Notes under the pieces: model-generated
The model's input: only the letters and a program-made list of their open reading frames with translations
Databases searched by the model: none
Told to the model about the DNA's origin: nothing
Shown: one piece after another, positions 49,101 to 62,259 of the stretch
How the letters are laid out: every line of letters begins with the position of its first letter
How positions within the stretch are numbered: the stretch's first letter is position 1
Source: Corella eumyota
Lineage: Eukaryota; Chordata; Ascidiacea; Phlebobranchia; Corellidae
Assembly (NCBI GenBank): GCA_963082875.1
Contig: OY720097.1
Coordinates: 18,794,501-18,858,500 of the forward strand
Direction: 5' to 3'
Length of the DNA: 64,000 nucleotides
Position numbers and translations under genes: made by a program

Positions 49101-52100
49101 ATATTAGAAATATTTATTTTTGTGAAAATTAATTGCTATTGATTTTTTAACAGCAACAACATCTTTATGTGAAACAATAAAGTGTGAAAATAGTGGAAAA
49201 TGTCATGAAAGTGGAGCTCATTATTTTTGTGAGTGTGTGAAAGGATTTGATGGAGAAGTTTGTCAAAATCAAATTCCTGACCATCCAGGTAAAAAAATCA
49301 ATTTTATTAAAATTAAACTCTAATATTTTGCCATTGCCTACCATAACAAAATATTATTGTATTTAGATTCTGATAGTACTGCCTACATAGTAATTGGAAT
49401 TTTAGTTCCTTTACTTATTTTTGCTGTGTTGGCTGGTGTTTATGTATGGAGAAAAAGGTTGGATTTTTATAGGTTTTAAAATAAAGAAGGATTAAAACTT
49501 TGTATATCACCATATTTCTTTTTTTGCTTGGTTAGGTACTTAGATTCACGATATATTTTATTATTTAACAACAACTATATGTTGTACTAAAAATTCAATT
49601 TTTTTTTAGAAATATCTATATTTGCTGCAGAAAAACTAGTGAAGAAAAACAGAGTGATATTGGTATTTAAAATAATTTAAATAAAGGAACTTTTGAATAA
49701 AATATAATTAAAAAATATAAATGGTAAATGGTTTTAAGCAAACTATAAATATATAAAAAATTTATTTAAAGTATTGCACTAAACAGTTAGTTAAACCATT
49801 AATAACTTTTATGCTTTATTTAAAATTTATTTTATTTTAAATAAATTTAACTTGTTTATTAGGTGATTCTAATAGAGCATATGAAAATGTTATTTTTTCA
49901 AAGGAAACTGATATTTTTAAAACATACAGAATATGTTTGTCTCAAGTGTTGGCAAAATATTTAATACTTTCTGATGAAAATAATTCTGAAATTGATGATC
50001 AATTTACAAATGTATGATGAATTTTGTTAAGTAGTTAAAATTATTTCCTACCCTTTGATTTAGATTTTATTTATTTTTCTATAAAAAAGGGTATTCATTA
50101 ATTTAAGGCATATTATTTTTATAGAAATTACATCAAGAATCATTAAATGTTAAATCACCAACAACAGTTGCTCAAAGACCAGAAAACAAATCAAAAAATC
50201 GATTTAAAAACATTTTACCATGTAAGTAGCATGTTGCTTAATAATACAAAATTTTCATTATTGTAATTTAAAATGTAAATCTTAAATTGCTGTTTTATTA
50301 CAAGTTGATAATTCAAGAGTTATACTGGAAGGGAATAATTACATAAATGCCAGTTTCATAAATGTAAGTTTGTTTACTAAAATCTGTTTGGGTTTTAAAA
50401 TTTAAGGTCAAAATAACTTTTGCAATTAAATTAGGGAGTTAATATGCCAAAGAAATTTATAGCAAGCCAAGGCCCAGTGCCAAGAACTGCCAGTGATTTT
50501 TGGAAAATGATAACTGAACAGGATTGTAGCTTAATTGTGATGCTTACAAATATATTGGAACATGGAAAAGTATTTGTTTTTTTTTTAATATTAAAAGTAG
50601 GATTAAACAATCTCATTTGTAAATGTCTATTTATTTTACATTTAACAATTCAAATTAAATTTACCATATACATTTTTTTAGTCCAAATGTGAGAAATACT
50701 GGCCAGAGCCAGGTGAAACAGTTCAATATGGAAACATCACAGTAAAAGCTAACCAAGAATCCTTATTTGGAAGTTTTGTTCAAAGAAAATTTGAAATTTC
50801 TTTTAATGATGACACATATGAGTCTGTAAGAAAAATGTTGTTGTTCAAGGCATTATTTTTGAAATTAGGCAATGTATTGTCATGTTCTTTTCACCATGGG
50901 TTTATTTACTTAAAAATTAAATATTGTTTGGCATATGTAAAATATTGCAGCAAGAGATATGTTTTTTTTTTATAAGATAACTGTAACAATCATTTTTATT
51001 TTTAGATAACTAGGCTTGTGACCCAGCTACAGTTTATATCCTGGCCTGACCATGGTGTGCCTTTAACAACCAGCAGTTTCTTTCGTTTTTACAACCAAGT
51101 TCAACAACTTTACAATGAACAAACAACTAAAACTCCTATTGTTGTTCATTGCAGGTGGGTTTATAAATAAGCGGTAATAACATTGAATTTGATGCCTAAC
51201 ATTTACTTTGTTTTTTTTTGTTTTTTTTTTAAATTAACTATCAATCTTTAAATTTTTTCCAAACAGGCATTTATTATAAATACAAAATATTAAAATTTTT
51301 ATAGATATTCTAACATTTGGTTTATTCCAGATATTGATTTTTGTTCTTTTACTCACAAAAAATTTAGCTAATAAAATTTTAGTATTAGCAAATTGCTGAA
51401 CATATTTTCACGATCTTCTGCTTTCCTTTTAATGTTTGCATTAATATATTTAAATTTATTATTTCTGATTCCTAACATTATCAAAATAGATTTTTAATTA
51501 AATATTTTCATGATTTAACTTTTATAAGGCTGAGAGCTGTTTATTAAAATTTGCGACTAACTTGATACAACGTTTTTTCACAAATGTTCTTATATTAGAT
51601 TTTGTAATAAAAAATATTTTGTTAACCTAATTTAATTTTATTGTTATAGTGCTGGTGTTGGTAGAACTGGAACCTTTATTGGGTTTGATTGTTTGACGCA
51701 AGAAATGAAAGAAAAACAAAGTGTTAATGTTTTTGAGACTGTTCTTAATATGAGAAAACAAAGAAGTGACATGGTCCAATCCAAGGTAACTAATTTTTTA
51801 ACTTTAACCAATAATCTTTAACTTGAAATTTTTTATATTTTTTTACATAGGGTCAATATATATTTCTACACAAATTGATTGCTGAAGTAAATTTATTTGG
51901 AAACACTGATATTGAAGTAACTAAGCTTAAAAGTGAAGTTAAACAAAATAGGTACAAAATTAAACACATTTTTACTATTAACATTTTATCATTTTTGGTT
52001 TTTGTTATCTCTTAGACAACACATATTTTCTATATCAGTAAATTTAAGATAATCAGTTGTTACACAAACATTTTAAAACTTTTTTAAATAAAACACAGAT

Positions 52101-53609
52101 CAAGAGAAAAAGAATTTAACAAAATTGATAAAATTGGACCCTTAAAAGCCTCACAAGAAATTGCTAAGAGACCTGAAAATATTGAGAAAAATTTAAACCA
52201 ACATATTTTGCCCTGTAAGTTTGGGATAAAAATGTTTAATTATTTAACATCTTAACCTGGTTTATAGTATGGGTAGTTGTAGTTACGTTTATTTCTACAA
52301 TTTAACAAAACCACATTTATTCTACAATTAATTTAAGTTTTTATTGCCATCTTGTTAAGGTTTTAAGTTTTTGTTTGTATTTAAAAAACTAAATACTAAC
52401 AATTGTAAATAAATTTTTTAACACAGATGATCATGCAATGTTTATACTACCACCTTTGGCCAATGATTTTACGCCTCCCTATTACAATGCTACATTTATT
52501 ACGGTACTGTCGCTAGATATTTGATAAACATTTGTTTAAGTTTCTAATATTTCTAAAAAAAAATTTTGTTTTAGGGATACAATTTTACAGAGTCAATTTT
52601 GGCCGCACAGACCCCCACTAATGACACTGTTGTAGAGTTTTGGCATGGGATTTGGCATTATAAAATTCAAACTATTGTAATGTTATCACAATTGCATGAG
52701 GAATTAAAGGTTTTTAAAAAATGTTTTACTACTTATGTTAAAATTCTCCTTTACTTAACAGTTTTTTAACTTTAACTTTAAAAATGTGTGTTACAATAAG
52801 TAATCTATTATTTTTCAGGGACAAAATATTCAATACTGGCCTGATAATGAGGGGGAAAGTTTAAGTTTTGGAAGTTATAAAATACAACTTGTCTCGGTTC
52901 AAAAGTTTGGTGTTTATTTGAAAAAGAGGAAAATTGTTATATTGTTTAACAATAATCAGGTTAAAATCAATGTTATTTTAAATATAACTGAAAATATTGC
53001 CTTACTAAATTTTAGTACAAATATTTGTTTTTAATAAATAGTGCAATATAGGATGTTAGGTTTTGTTGCTGTAATTAATCTAAATTGTTTTAAATCAGTT
53101 TCAAGTAATCCACTACCAACTCTTAAACTGGGAAGTTGGCCAGCCTCCAAATTGTGATGTCATAATTGACTTGATTGAAAAAGCTCAGAGGACTTGTTTG
53201 CAGGGTGGAGGAAATATGGCTGTACATTGCAGGTTTGAAGCTAATGTTATTTTTTATATGATTGTAAACTACAAGTGATTGATTGCTTTTTAAACTTATG
53301 CGTAAATATTAGTGATGGAGCGGGTCGAACAGGGGTGTTTATCGGCGCTGTGAACCTGATTGAGCAAATAAAAAATGAAGGCAAGATTGATGTTTTGAGG
53401 ACAGTCAAGGACATGAGGGACATGAGACCTGGAATGGTGGAAAATCTGGTAAAAGTTACAACTTTTAAGATTATTTAAATTTTTGGTAGAAAAAATAATT
53501 TAAATTTAAAATATATTTTTAGGCTCAATATGAATCTCTGTATGAAATTGCAGTAAAATATGTTGATTCATTTTCTGATTATCAAAATTTTTCCCCATTA
53601 AAAGTGTAA
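46189..53609 (+). CDS. Gene F: CTLD/EGF receptor tyrosine phosphatase, intact
   Basis: Exons: signal peptide 46189-46258; CTLD1 46341-46829; CTLD2 47094-47549; EGFs 47647-47754, 47842-47955, 48101-48208, 48279-48392; split CTLD 48498-48710 and 48841-49017; EGF 49154-49288; membrane 49367-49457; juxtamembrane 49610-49662 and 49863-50011 (AYENV); D1 50125-50221, 50305-50363, 50435-50569, 50682-50825, 51006-51154, 51650-51785, 51851-51951; D2 52099-52214, 52427-52503, 52575-52709, 52819-52959, 53099-53232, 53313-53448, 53523-53609. The sum of 3924 nt is an exact frame of 1307 residues. CTLD2 is of the YWVGA type shared with genes G and H. D1 has SWPDHG and [11 protein letters not shown]2 has [10 protein letters not shown] but NWEVGQPP. 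The first juxtamembrane exon differs from the others (CCRKTSEEKQ), adding adjacent cysteines just inside the membrane, possible palmitoylation sites. Confidence 0.92.
48038..48084 (+). pseudogene. EGF exon remnant in gene F
   Basis: After TATGTAG the sequence reads IQLCKNNGT-like residues, as in the family's [10 protein letters not shown], then decays and stops. It sits in the intron between two working EGF exons, the trace of a lost repeat. Confidence 0.5.
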
Positions 53610-54614
53610 GGAGCACATTTATTGTGTCAACAAAGCAGTTTTAAAAATGTATATGCATATAAAATAGATATAATACTAAAATTTAGTAAGAGCAAAATAA
53701 AATAATTTTTCAAGTTTTAAAGGATTTATTTAAAACTTTTACATACCTATGTAAACTAGTTGTGGTTCAATATTTAAAAATTTATGTGATAGCTTTGATT
53801 TGCCTGATTTATAAAGGTAGCAATAACCAATTGTCTTAAAAAAAAGCGTAATTATGGAATTAAAAAAATATAAATACAAAAACTATTGTTAATTTTACTT
53901 TAAAAAGAATGCTCTGTATAATACTTTTAAAACATTGTTACTTGTGTAAATATTTGCCTAAAGATTGTAAACTATAAAACCTTTTTGTGTAGTAAATATT
54001 TGTGTTTGTATTTTGTTGAAATTATTTTAAAAGTTTGTATAAAAATTTTATACAGTTTAAACAAACTCCATTTTAGGATACCTAGTCAGAATTCTTCTTA
54101 GAATTCTTCTTAATTTTTTAATGTAAATTTATTTATCAGGAATTTATTGCCCAACAACTGCTTTTTAATTACTTTAAGAGCTTTGTTATCTTGTAAAACT
54201 TAAGGTAGAATTTATTTAACTTTGAAATATAGAAAAACCAAAATATATTTTTATTTTGTAATTTTCATAATGATGAAGAAAGCACTAAAAACAGGTTTGT
54301 ATAATATTAAGTTTTATTTAAACAAATTAACTTTATTAATTTAAAACCATTATTTTGCAAACTGTAATTGATTACCCATAAGTTTTGTCAAGTAACGCAC
54401 TTCGTTTGTGTGTAATCTCTTGTACAAACAGTAAGAGGAACTTTTTTTATTGTATTTGCATTAGTTTTAATGGTACTAAAAAGTTGATGGAGATGTTTGT
54501 TGTCTGTTAACCTCTTTGCAAACAAGTATTTTATTGTATTTTAGTTTTATAATAAATTGTTTTTAATTATGTTTTGTCAGTTTTTAATATAGTTTGCTAC
54601 TTGAATTTGTTAGC
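53610..54614. other. Spacer between genes F and G
   Basis: About 1 kb of AT-rich DNA. AATAAA occurs at 53696-53701 and might end gene F transcripts. Nothing else coding or repetitive stands out, and it is not obviously like the other spacers. Confidence 0.45.
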
Positions 54615-57600
54615 ATGAAATATTTTAATATTGTAGTAGGTTTGTTTATTTTTGTATTTACCTGGAACCTAGGAACCTAGGAACATCACAAGGTGATTGT
54701 TTTATGAGGGCTAAATTTTTTTTATATAGATATTAAGCTTTATAAGAAATATTTTATAAACCTCTTATAACAAGTTACATTTGTTGCAGATGCAAATGCT
54801 GTAATTGTCCACAATAACGCTATCATTAGTTTTTACAACGATTCTACTTTGTTTTTAACTTATGCACAAGCTGATCAAAAGTGTCAAAATAATGGAGGAA
54901 GTTTGTTAATGATTAAAGATTCAGCTACTCAACAAATTGTTGTGCAACAATTATGGGAATGGGAAAGTGCAGCTCAGGATACAATAGATATTGTTGGTCA
55001 CCAGAATCCTGTTGGTTACTGGCTTGGTGCAAGTGGGATCTTGTCACCTTATGACTGGAAATGGATTGACGGTACATCTGTACCTCTACCTGGTACCAGT
55101 ACTGATGATAAATATGAAAATTGGTTTACTGGTCACCCTAATACTAATCCAGGTTATCTACGAATAAGATCATTGGATTCAATAATTGACAATAGTGGCA
55201 ACATCCATACTGACCTAATTGGTTGGTGGTTGGATTGGGAAGCATCGGATTCATATCCTGGATATATTTGTCAACAAACAGGTGGGCAATTTTGTTATTA
55301 GTAAAAAAGGTTATTTAACAACACAATTTTGTTATTTTCTTACATTTATTAGGTTCCAAAAAAATATTATTTTAATTAAAAATTAGTAGATTGTTATTTT
55401 TGCAAAATAAAACAAATTTTTATTGTTAGGTATACCAGTAAAAATGATTTATTTTTGTTTAGATCCATGTGCAAGTAATCCATGTGAAAATGGTGCAACT
55501 TGTTCTGTTAAAAATGATTTAACTACCAAGTGTGGTTGTTTACCTCAATATAATGGACTTACATGCAGTGAAGGTTTGATGATTTTATATCTTAAATTTG
55601 TATTCTAAGTTTATCAAAATGGTTATATGGAAATAGATCAAAACAAATATTGTTTTTTTATAATTCAAAAAAAGAATATTAATATTATTAGAAGTCATGT
55701 TTACTACTGTTAAAACATAGTGTGGAGTTAAATGTAAAATAATATTACTAAAAATATTACAAAAAATTGCTAAAGAAGAAGCAAATTAAGATTAATTAAA
55801 AAATTTAGGTCTAGCAGCCATTTTACTACTTAATGGATATAGTATGACATTCTACAACGTAACAGCTAAAATAAATCAACTTGAAGCTAATATAAGATGT
55901 GGTAGAAATGGAGGTGAATTGTTGATCATAAGAGATGAACAAACTCAACAAATTGTTAATGAACAATTATGGGAATGGGAACCTTATGTTGATGATAGTC
56001 TTAGTTGGCAATCTGGTTACTGGGTTGGTGCAAATGGTACTGCAACACCATATAACTGGACATGGAGTGATGGAACCAATATACCATATAACACCACATT
56101 TGGTGGTAGTGGTTATCAAATTTGGCATACAAGTTCTGGTAATGTAAATGACAACCCAGGATATCTTAGAGTTAGATCATTATCTGGTACTTATGTGCTT
56201 GGAAGTTGGTATGATAATCCATCACATCAAACTGCTTATGGTTACATTTGTCAGGAAATCAGTAAGTTTTGTTGTAATTTTCTCATATTTTATTATTGTT
56301 TGTTTTTATTAGAACAATGTATATATATATATTTGACAACAATAAAAAATTTTTTATGTCGTTTTAAGTTTTAATATTACTATAGCCAAGAAACTAATGT
56401 TTTATTTAGTTAATTTTTGTGCTTGAGAATTTTAACCTTTTTGACTAACATTTTTTTACTAACTTAAAGATCCCTGTTCAACACAACCATGTACAAGTAC
56501 AGGAACAAATGGAAGTTGTACTGTGACAAGTGATTCAAGTTATCAGTGTTCTTGCTTTAATGGTTATTATGACCCAGATTGTAATTCAGGTAATTCTAAA
56601 ACAATAATTTGCATTTTAGTTGATTTTGTAATAAATTTAAATTCAACAGCTAATTTTCATATAGTTATATTTTAACTTAAAAATTTCATGTAAATAATTT
56701 TGTAAAAATCTATTTAGTAAGTTTTTAAATGTTATTGTTTTACGCTTTAATTTTTTTTGGGTGCAAACAAATTAACTTTATTTTAAGTGTTATTCCTTGA
56801 AATTGTTTTTATATAAATATAAGTTTTACATAGATATATGCACCAGTTAACTGTGTGAAATAGTACTACTTATAATGATGAATATCTGTTTTTATTTTGT
56901 AGTAATTAGCAAATAACTTATTTCTCTTTTTTGTGTGTGTTCAACAGATGCTTGTGCACCAGATCCCTGTTTTAATAATGGAAGTTGTATAAGAGAATCA
57001 GAAAATCCATATTATCAATGTAATTGTACTTCTACTTATACTGGTCAAAATTGTGAAAAGGGTAAGTATACAGGATATTTAATGGTTTAAAAAAATTTAA
57101 AATATAATTAAGTAATTTTATAATTTAGTTACATTTATTTATGTAGGAAATTTTGTTCCATCTGACAATGCAGAATATTCCTATTTTGTAACTAATAGTG
57201 AACCTACTTCATTTAATAATTCAATAATACAAAGTGCTAGTTATGGAGGTGCATTGGCTATTATTAAAGACAATCAAACACAACTTGCTTTGAAAAGTTA
57301 TTTAAAAAAGCATGTTGGCAATAAAAGCTTGTGGATTGGTGGAAGAAAAATTAATCAGGGTAATGGTGCTATTTTTAAGTTAAAACAAATTTATACATAT
57401 AAGGTTTAAATGTTGAATAATATTTATTTACTTTTTAAGAATGGAGATGGCTTGACAATAGTTTGATACCAATAAAAGATTATGAAGGATTTCATAATTG
57501 GAAAAATATTGATATAAGGGAAATAGATGATAATGATGAAAAGTGTTTGGGTTTGGAAGAAAATACTTTTGAGTGGATAAGTCAGCCTTGCACTCAACAA

Positions 57601-60600
57601 TATGATTTTGTTTCAGAGAAATCAGGTTATTATATTACAAGTTTTTTTATTTTCGACAAAAAAAATTCTAAAATACTATTCTTTAGGTTTTATTTGGTTA
57701 TACACCCATTAAGTTATTTTGTAGTTTTTCGCACAGACTATTAATGAATATTTATGTATGTGTTTGTAATATATTAGTCGAGAAATCCTTTTAACATTTA
57801 ACTCATTTAAATATTTATTTATTAATAGCATCAACTTCTTTATGTGTCACAATAAAATGTGAAAATGGTGGAAAATGTCATGAAAGTGGAGCTCATTATT
57901 TTTGTGAGTGTATAAAAGGATTTGATGGAGAAGTTTGTCAAAATCAAATTCCTGACCCAGGTTAAAATACTTCATTACTTGACAATTAACAAAATCTAAC
58001 TATAATTAATTTAAGTTAGCATTAGTATCAAAATATTAAATTATAAACATATTTAAACTCTTAGGTTCTGATAGTACTGTTTACATAATTATTGGAGTTG
58101 TAGTTCCTTTACTTATTATTGCTGTATTGGCTGGTGTTTATGTATGGAGAAAAAGGTTGGTTCTGTTTTTTAAATAGTGTTTTGTTTTTTTCTTTGTTAA
58201 GTAGGTAATAAAAACATTTTTTTGTTAAGTAGTTATTTAATATACTTTTGTGTTTTAGAAATCATGGAAATAAAAGAAATGATGTAAACTTCAACAAAGG
58301 TAAATTAATCATTAAATATTAGCTATACGAAGAGATTTTTTAATAAATGTTGTTAATATTTCACCAGAACAACCAAGTCAGGCTTATGAGAACATAGCTA
58401 TGCTTAAGCAACTTGATATTTTTAAGGAATACAGAATAAATTTATCACAATTGTTGGCAAAATATAAGATACTTTCTGATGACAATAATTCTGAAATTGA
58501 TGACCAATTTACAAAAGTAAGTAACATTACAAAATAATGAAAGTTGTCTTTTTTAAAGTAAAGCAACTTTTATTTTTAGAATTTACATCAAGAATCGCTA
58601 AAAGTTAGAAGTTCAACTTTAGTAGCTGAACAACCAGAAAATGAATCTAAAAATCGAGTAAAATCTATTTTGCCTTGTAAGTAAAAAAAAGGTTTGTACT
58701 ATAACAACACTTTCTTAAATTTTATTTAAATTTTTTTGCCTAGTTTTTTACTGAGTTTTGTTGCTTATACCTAATCTAAGTTAATTTTTTAACAGTTGAC
58801 TCTTCAAGGGTAATTTTGGATAAAAATAAATATATCAATGCAAGTTATATTAATGTGAGTTTGTTACATTCTTAATTAAATATATAAAACTTTCATTAAT
58901 TATTTTATATTATTTTTAGAGTTTTAATGTAGCAAAAAAATACATAGCAACTCAATCTCCATTACAAAAAACTGTGAATGATTTTTGGTTGATGGTTTTG
59001 GAGAAAAATTGTAGCATGATTGTAATGCTTACAAACATAGTAGAACACGAAAAAGTAAGATTGTGTGTTAGATCTTTAGTTAGGTTTTTTTTACCATTTT
59101 TAGTTTGTAGCTAATTTTAAAATAAAATACTTTTTTATCGACAGACACAATGTGAAAAATACTGGCCAGATCCGGGTAAATTAATTCAATGTGGCAACAT
59201 TATAGTAAAAGCTGAACAAGAATCTACTTATGGAAGTTTTATTCAAAGAAAATTTAGAATTTGCAGAGCTGATGAGCTATATGAATCAGTACATAATGTT
59301 TTGTGATTTTACCATTTTATTAGTTTTTTTTAATAAAAACAAATGTTTAAGATTGAAAAATTTAAATTGAAAGGTACAATACTTTTTTTTAAAGTTTTTA
59401 AATTTTTTGCAGGTATATCAAACTGTAACCCAGTTACATTTTATGACCTGGCCTGACCATGGTGTGCCTTTAACAACCAGCAGTTTCTTTCGCTTTTACA
59501 ACCAAGTTCAACAACTTTACTATCAACAAACAACTAAAACTCCTATTGTTGTACATTGCAGGTAGTTAAATTCTTTAAAGATATTATTTTTTTCAAACTA
59601 ATGTTAAGACAACAAAGATATATTTAAAAAAGCATTTTTTTGCAGTAATGGTGTGGGTAGAACTGGAACATTTATTGGGTTTGATTGTTTGATGCAAGAA
59701 ATGAAAGAAAAACAAAGTGTTAATGTTTTTGAGACTGTGCTTAATATGAGAAGACAGAGAACCGAAATGGTTCAAACTAAGGTTAAAATTTGGGTTGTAA
59801 ATATTTTTAAAAACTAAAAAAAAAACTATTAACTTTATTTTATTTTGTGCTTACTGAAGGACCAATACATCTTTCTTCACAAATTGGTCGCTGAAGAATA
59901 TTTATTTGGAAACACTGAATTAAAAGTTGCAAAGTTTGAAAGTCAAGTAAAATATCTTACGTAAGTTTAATATTTTTAACTTTTAAAATCCAACATTAAA
60001 TAAACTTGTTTTATAGGATTGAGGATGAATTTATCAAACTTGATTTAATTGGCCCTCATCAGGCCACCAGTTTCTTTGCAAAAAGACCAGAAAATGTTGG
60101 AAAAAATTTTAACAAAGAGATTCTGCCATGTAAATTTTTATAATTTAAATATTGTTATTTAAAAAATAAAAAAATTGAATAGTTTGTTTTTAGTAATTTT
60201 AATAAACTTTATCTTCAGTGAAAATTTTTGTAATATTAGGTTATCTTTATAAATATAATCTTGTATTACTGTTTAATTTTTAATTTTTAGATGACCATGC
60301 TATATTTCTCTTAGCACCCTTACCAAATAATTCTACTCCTGTCTATTATAATGCTTCATTTATTAAAGTAAGTTTAGCAAATTAAATAAAAATAATGTAT
60401 TTAAATTCATCTTATTATTTGGTTTACAGGGTTATAATGATTCCAAATCAATCTTAGCTGCACAAACTCCTACTGAAGATATTGTTAATGAATTTTGGCA
60501 CACTATTTGGCATCATAAAGTTAAAATTATTGTCATGCTGTCACAGATGCATGAAAATCTTAAGGTAAGCTTTAATCCTGTTTTTTTGTGTATGCATGTT

Positions 60601-61536
60601 TTGGTAGTTAATTATATAGTGTGGTATCTTTAGGGACAAAGTGTTCAATATTGGCCAGATTCCAATCAAGAATTTTTAAGTTTTGGTGGTTATAAAATAA
60701 AGCTAACTTCAGGAAAAAGAATAGGATCTGATTTAAAAATTAGAAAGTTAATTCTTTCACTGGACAATATTCAGGTATTTATGTGGCTTTTGTTATTTAT
60801 GTTTTTTAATAGAAAATTTAAAACGATTTAAAAAAAAAGTAATGTTTATTTGTATTAAAGACTGAGGTTATCCACTATCAATTATTAAATTGGGAAACTG
60901 GTCAACCTCCAAATTGTGATGTCATAATTGATTTGGTTGAAAAGGTTCAGAAAAGTAATCAGGAAAATGAGGGAAAAATGGCTGTACATTGCAGGTTTCT
61001 AAAAAATTTTATGTGCACAAATTAGATGTAAATTTCTACAGCATAATATATAATTTAAAGAAAAAACTTAAAAAGAAATTTGTTTAAAAATCTTAATTTA
61101 TGTTTACTATGTAATTATTAGCAATGTGTATTTGAACTTTATATACTAAATACTTTCTTAATATGCTCTTGTGTGAAAATTTAGTGATGGAGCAGGTAGA
61201 ACTGGGGTGTTTATTGGAGCTTTGAACTTGATTGAGCGAATAAAGAATGAAAGCAAGGTTGATGTTTTCAGGACAGTCAAGGACATGAGGGACATGAGAC
61301 CAGGAATGGTGGAAAATCTGGTGAGAAAAACAAATTTTTGTTTTAAAAATTTTTCTTTAATGTGGAATATAAAGTAACATATTTTACTTCATTTCTAAAA
61401 TAAAATATTTATATAGTATTTATAGAAAGCAAAATATTTATATTTTTAGGCTCAATATAAATTCCTGTATCAAATAGCAGCTCAGTATATTGATTCTTTT
61501 ACTAGTTATCAGAACTTTTCTCATGTAAAAATCTAA
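54615..61536 (+). CDS. Gene G: CTLD/EGF receptor tyrosine phosphatase with disrupted signal peptide
   Basis: Exons: signal peptide 54615-54692; CTLD1 54790-55281; EGF 55463-55573; CTLD2 55809-56261; EGFs 56470-56589, 56948-57061; split CTLD 57147-57359 and 57440-57625; EGF 57829-57960; membrane 58065-58155; juxtamembrane 58259-58299 and 58368-58516 (AYENI); D1 58580-58676, 58796-58854, 58920-59054, 59145-59288, 59413-59561, 59646-59781, 59860-59960; D2 60017-60129, 60291-60367, 60430-60564, 60634-60774, 60861-60994, 61185-61320, 61450-61536. Exon 1 is 78 nt against 70 in most relatives because AACCTAGG is tandemly repeated at about 54665-54680, which gives TAG in frame. Without those 8 bases the total is 3816 nt, exactly 1271 residues plus stop. 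D1 ([15 protein letters not shown]) and D2 ([18 protein letters not shown]) are otherwise sound. It may be a null allele, a very young pseudogene, an assembly error, or use another first exon. Confidence 0.88.
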
Positions 61537-62259
61537 AATCAAACGAAAAATGACACTCTTGCAAATCTAAATCATTTAAATTATTAAAGTTTGGTTTACA
61601 ATTTTATTTTAAATTTTTATGTTTTAGTTTTTATTTTTGTTATGATTGTTTAATTTATATTTTTTTGATTATTGTTTAATTTATATTCTTTTAATTATTA
61701 TTGAATTTATTTTACATTATTGTATTCTTTGTTATAAATTTAATTTTGTATTGTATTTTTAAATATATATATATACTCTTTTTTAAATTCTTTTATTTTT
61801 CTTGGCTCTTATTTTAAGTTAGATATTGTTTGCCTATTTTAGAATCAAACAATTTTTTATTAAAAAAAAAAAAATTTATTACAAACATTTCATAACATAC
61901 ACCTGTCAACAAAATGTTTTGGTTTAACAAGAAATAGATTTAATTAAAAATTTTGTAGGACATCATTAAACAATATTTAGGTAAGAAAAGCAAACCTTTT
62001 TTCACAAGAATATTGTTTTTGTCTTTTTGAAGTTACAGCTTTATTTTACATTTCGGCGGTTTAAAAATTCATTAAATATATTTCTTTGTACTACCTGCCA
62101 TAAAGCAAACAATTCTTGTTATTTTATAAACAATAAAATTACTTTCTTCTTTTATGTTTGCTCTTATTTCTATATAATATTACAAGCATCATTGCTTTTA
62201 AATATTCTAGTACAATCTTGTTTTTTACTGAACATTTTATTTAAAATAATTCAACAGTA
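61537..62259. other. Spacer between genes G and H
   Basis: About 720 bp of AT-rich DNA, paralogous to the B/C and E/F spacers (CACCTGTCAACAAAATG near 61901). ATTAAA about 47 bp after the gene G stop occupies the place of AATAAA in genes B and E. No gene seen. Confidence 0.55.
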
